DNA of 64,000 nucleotides from Zoogloea oleivorans. GTDB lineage: Bacteria; Pseudomonadota; Gammaproteobacteria; Burkholderiales; Rhodocyclaceae. Position 1 is the first letter of the stretch. Each line of letters opens with the position of its first letter. Shown here piece by piece: positions 58,599-64,000 of this stretch. Under the pieces are notes generated by a model, which worked only from the letters and a program-made list of their open reading frames with translations, was not told the origin of the DNA and did no database searches. The stretch spans positions 1 through 64,000 of the forward strand of contig NZ_SDKK01000017.1 of NCBI RefSeq assembly GCF_008107625.1. The letters run 5' to 3'. The translations under genes were made by a program, and so were the position numbers.

Positions 58599-59407
58599 TC
58601 CTGATTCTCTTTCTTGTCGGGAGCTGCGGGGACTTCAGCCGTTGCGGCCAGCGTAGCGCCGGCATCGTCGACGCGCGCTTCCTCGTCATCGGGATCCTTC
58701 ACCCGCGGAGGCTGACCGTCGTAGATCTGGTTCAGGCGGTACTGCATGTAGAAACTGCGCATGTAGCCGTACTTGTCCAGCGCCGCCTGGTCGGCCGTGG
58801 TGTCGGCACCAAGGAGTGCAGCGCGGCGGTTCACGAAGCGCAGGCCGGACAGGGAATTGCGCGTGGCGACCTCATTCACCTGCCAGACCGGATCGACACT
58901 CAGATCAATGTACAAACCCACGCTATCCCGCAAATTGCTCGAACCGAGAAAGGGCAAGACGATGTAGGGACCATCGCCGACGCCCCAGAACCCGAGGGTC
59001 TGACCAAGATCTTCTTCGTGCTTCTCAAGCCCGAGCTCGGTCGCAATGTCGAAAACCCCCAGCAACCCGACCGTACTGTTGACCAGGAAACGACCGCCAT
59101 CGGAAGCACCGTCGACAAACTTGCCCTGCAGCAGGTTGTTCGCGCCGATCCACAAGTCGCCGATATTGCCGAAGAAATTGCCGACTCCGGTCTTTACCGG
59201 CAGGGGCGCAAAGTCATACACCTGTGCCGCCGGACGCATCACGTACTTGTCGGCGACTTCGTTGAAACGGAAGGTGGCCCGGTTCAGAGGCTCAAGGGGA
59301 TCCTTCGGATGCCCGCCAGGCCCGGCACAGGCCGTCAGTCCAAGGCCGAGCGCGAGCGTTGCAACGCTCTGCAGCAGGGCCCTCGATGCAGCTTTCCTGT
59401 TTTTCAT
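58595..59407 (-). CDS. mlaA: Outer membrane lipoprotein MlaA (VacJ)
   Basis: 270 aa lipoprotein with lipobox LTAC. DPLEPLNRATFRFNEVADKYV is the MlaA signature. Removes misplaced phospholipid from the outer leaflet. The ATG at 59405-59407 is chosen over one 10 codons up because it starts the signal peptide cleanly. Ala/Pro-rich acidic tail. Confidence 0.94.
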   Translation of the reverse strand: MKNRKAASRALLQSVATLALGLGLTACAGPGGHPKDPLEPLNRATFRFNEVADKYVMRPAAQVYDFAPLPVKTGVGNFFGNIGDLWIGANNLLQGKFVDGASDGGRFLVNSTVGLLGVFDIATELGLEKHEEDLGQTLGFWGVGDGPYIVLPFLGSSNLRDSVGLYIDLSVDPVWQVNEVATRNSLSGLRFVNRRAALLGADTTADQAALDKYGYMRSFYMQYRLNQIYDGQPPRVKDPDDEEARVDDAGATLAATAEVPAAPDKKENQE

Positions 59408-59467
59408 TTCCTGTTCCACGCACGGAATGACCCGCATCGCGCTCTCTGTGGCCGTTGCCGCCAGCCC

Positions 59468-59947
59468 TTACTTGGCCGGAGCCGGCTCGCCGTCTGCCGC
59501 CTTGTTGAACATGAACTGGCTGATCAGCTTTTCAAGCACAACGGCGGACTGGGTTTTTTTGATGACATCGCCGGGCGCCAGGGTCTTCTCTTCACCGCCC
59601 GGATCAAGGCCAAGATACTGCTCGCCCAGCAAGCCGGACGTCAGGATGTTGGCGAAGGTATCGGTCGGAAACTTGTAGCGCCCATCAACGGTAAAGACCA
59701 CTTCCGCCTGGAAGTGTTCATTGTCGTAGCGAATTTCCGACACGCGCCCCACCAGCACGCCGGCGCTTTTCACCGGAGCACGCGCCTTGAGCCCGCCGAT
59801 ATTGTCGAAGCGGGCGCTCAGGGTATAGGGCGACTGGATGTCGGAACCGGAAATACTGCCTACCTTCAGCGCCAGGAACAGCAGCGCGGCGATTCCCATC
59901 GCCACGAAAACACCGACCCAAAGATCGAGCGTCGTGCGACTCATCAT
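59468..59947 (-). CDS. mlaD: MCE-domain protein MlaD
   Basis: 159 aa. One N-terminal helix then an MCE domain ([26 protein letters not shown]). Hexameric lipid channel of the Mla ABC transporter. Two adjacent ATGs, at 59945-59947 and 59942-59944. Overlaps mlaE by 4 bp. Confidence 0.94.
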   Translation of the reverse strand: MMSRTTLDLWVGVFVAMGIAALLFLALKVGSISGSDIQSPYTLSARFDNIGGLKARAPVKSAGVLVGRVSEIRYDNEHFQAEVVFTVDGRYKFPTDTFANILTSGLLGEQYLGLDPGGEEKTLAPGDVIKKTQSAVVLEKLISQFMFNKAADGEPAPAK

Positions 59948-60726
59948 AGACCTCGGAACATGAAAGACGTCATTACAAAATCGATTGCCAGAATGGCCAG
60001 CGCCGAACTCACCACCGTACGCGTGATCGCCCGGGAGACCCCCTCGGCGGTCGGCACACAGTCATAACCTTCAAATACCGCAATCAGGGCTACCGCCACA
60101 CCGAATACCGTGCTCTTGATCACCCCGTTGAGCACGTCATAGCGAAAATCCACTGCCGCCTGCATCTGCGACCAGAAGGCACCATTATCGACGCCGATGA
60201 ACACCACGCCGATCAGCCAGCCACCGAACACCCCCATCGCCGAAAACAGCGCAGCCAGCAGCGGCATCGACAACACGCCACCCCAGAAGCGCGGCGCCAC
60301 CACGCGGGCGATCGGGCTGACCGCCATCATGTCCATGGCCTTGAGCTGCTCGGTCACCTTCATCAAGCCGATCTCGGCCGTCACCGCCGAACCCGCCCGG
60401 CTGGCGAAGAGCAGACCGGCCACCACCGGGCCCAGTTCCCGCACCAGAGACAAGGCCACCAGCGTCCCCAGCGATTCACTTGCCCCGTAGCGCTGCAGCG
60501 TCTCGTAGCCCTGCAGTCCAAGCACCAGACCGACGAACAGACCGGACACCAGAATGATCAGCAGCGACATCACGCCGCTGAAATACAGTTCGCGGAGCGT
60601 CAGGTGCAGACGCGTGAAGGACTGGCCGGAATAACGCAGGATCAACCAGAAAAAGCGGGCGATGAAGCCCAGTTGCCACACCCCGTCGATCGCCATCGAC
60701 CCCAGCTTGCGGAACACGCCCCCCAT
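59944..60726 (-). CDS. mlaE: ABC transporter permease MlaE
   Basis: 260 aa, five or six helices. MlaE/YrbE signature [22 protein letters not shown]. Overlaps mlaD and touches mlaF by one base (TGATG). Confidence 0.95.
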   Translation of the reverse strand: MGGVFRKLGSMAIDGVWQLGFIARFFWLILRYSGQSFTRLHLTLRELYFSGVMSLLIILVSGLFVGLVLGLQGYETLQRYGASESLGTLVALSLVRELGPVVAGLLFASRAGSAVTAEIGLMKVTEQLKAMDMMAVSPIARVVAPRFWGGVLSMPLLAALFSAMGVFGGWLIGVVFIGVDNGAFWSQMQAAVDFRYDVLNGVIKSTVFGVAVALIAVFEGYDCVPTAEGVSRAITRTVVSSALAILAIDFVMTSFMFRGL

Positions 60727-61529
60727 CAGGCCGGCCCTCCGGTCAGCGCAGTGGCGTAGTCGTCAGCCGGGTAATGGAAGGGCACCGGGCCATCGGCCTC
60801 GGCGTGAACAAACTGGTGCACAAAGGGATCGGTCGTATGGCGAATCTCGTCCGGCGTACCTTCAGCCACCACACGCCCCTCCGAGATGAAGTAGATGTAA
60901 TCGACAATCAGCAGGGATTCCTGGATGTCGTGGGTAACGATCACCGAACTGGCCCCGAGGGCATCGTTCAGGCGGCGGATCAACTGACCGATCACGCCGA
61001 GGGAAATCGGGTCGAGACCGGTAAACGGCTCGTCGTACATGAGCAGCATCGGGTCGAGGGCAATGGTGCGTGCCAGCGCCACGCGTCGCGCCATGCCGCC
61101 GGACAGCTCCCCCGGCATCAACTTCGCGGCGCCGCGCAGGCCAACCGCATGCAGCTTCATCATCACCAGGTCGTTGATCAATTCGGGCGGCAGATCGGTG
61201 TGCTCGCGCAGCGGAAAGGCCACGTTGTCAAACACCGTCATGTCAGTAAACAAGGCGCCAAACTGGAACAGCATGCCCATGCGCCGGCGCATGGCATACA
61301 AGTCTGCCCGGTTGAGCCCGGCGACATCCTGACCGTCCACCGTCACCTGCCCGCTCACGGCACGTTCCTGACCACCGATCAGACGCAACAGCGTGGTTTT
61401 GCCGCACCCACTACCGCCCATGATCGCGACCACTTTACCGCGGGGAATCGACAGGGAAATGTCGCGCAGGATCGTCCGTTCGCCATAGGCGAAACGCACG
61501 TTCTCAAGACGGACGAGGGGCTCGGACAT
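60726..61529 (-). CDS. mlaF: ABC transporter ATP-binding protein MlaF
   Basis: 267 aa. Walker [10 protein letters not shown], signature LSGGMARR, Walker [14 protein letters not shown]. First gene of mlaFEDACB. Its start is about 180 bp from leuS, which runs divergently. Confidence 0.96.
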   Translation of the reverse strand: MSEPLVRLENVRFAYGERTILRDISLSIPRGKVVAIMGGSGCGKTTLLRLIGGQERAVSGQVTVDGQDVAGLNRADLYAMRRRMGMLFQFGALFTDMTVFDNVAFPLREHTDLPPELINDLVMMKLHAVGLRGAAKLMPGELSGGMARRVALARTIALDPMLLMYDEPFTGLDPISLGVIGQLIRRLNDALGASSVIVTHDIQESLLIVDYIYFISEGRVVAEGTPDEIRHTTDPFVHQFVHAEADGPVPFHYPADDYATALTGGPA

Positions 61530-61563
61530 GGAAAAATGTTGCGACGCGGGAGGCGGATTGTAG

Positions 61564-64000
<2,437 letters not shown>

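Overview
The window is about 64 kb of GC-rich, densely packed chromosome from a Betaproteobacterium. I infer Rhodocyclales (the Azoarcus/Thauera/Zoogloea/Dechloromonas neighbourhood) from gene content and order: a PHA cluster with PhaR, a diheme cytochrome c4, the mla-yadGH-ibaG-murA-his-hinT-tat gene order, and assimilatory nirBD with an NNP nitrate transporter. Genus cannot be fixed without a search. No rRNA, tRNA, prophage, insertion sequence or CRISPR array was seen.

Layout. 1-1680: a patatin-like phospholipase gene followed by an exact 86-bp tandem array (8 units) of paired palindromes. 1681-8300: rimO, then a polyhydroxyalkanoate cluster (phaR, two tandem phaB paralogues, phaC), all on the minus strand, a small membrane protein gene and a ZIP metal transporter. 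8265-15800: pgeF-rluD, divergent bamD, manC, engB, cytochrome c4, a DUF455 ferritin-like protein and a phasin. 15965-19531: ffh followed on the same strand by a PAS histidine kinase and a LuxR-type response regulator. 19570-25671: ccsA-like and CorC-like genes, then pilB-pilC-pilD of the type IV pilus. 25782-28569: fmdB, DUF502 and aspS. 28666-31832: a receiver-TPR protein, a secreted barnase-type RNase with its barstar-type inhibitor, nudB and a CWC zinc-type protein. 31968-33987: an hsp20 gene behind a clear sigma-32 promoter, argB and dsbB. 34010-40279: a nitrogen-assimilation unit with an NtrC-like site, a sigma-54 promoter, a structured leader, nirB, nirD, a nitrate transporter and a PP2C-kinase fusion. 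40365-45098: a GGDEF-EAL protein, argD and ychF. 45194-53849: tatABC, hinT and the histidine operon, in which hisC alone lies on the opposite strand. 54024-61529: rnk, murA, ibaG, yadGH-type ABC transporter and the whole mlaFEDACB lipid-asymmetry operon. 61708-end: leuS, cut by the window edge.

How the genes work together. The phaR/phaB/phaC cluster and the unlinked phasin make and coat PHA granules; phaA is not in the window. The nirBD-transporter-kinase unit carries the expected elements of nitrogen control (NtrC and sigma-54), with a leader that could be read by an ANTAR antiterminator. The his genes cover all steps except a HisZ partner for the short HisG and a histidinol-phosphate phosphatase. 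The mla genes maintain outer-membrane lipid asymmetry.

The most unusual items are the 86-bp paired-palindrome array that ends about 22 bp before the patatin start codon, its solitary relative between the nitrate transporter and the kinase fusion, the NtrC/sigma-54/leader region before nirB, the barnase-barstar pair in a housekeeping operon, and the flipped hisC. I did not find a convincing wholly new multi-gene system; most of the window is ordinary core genome.
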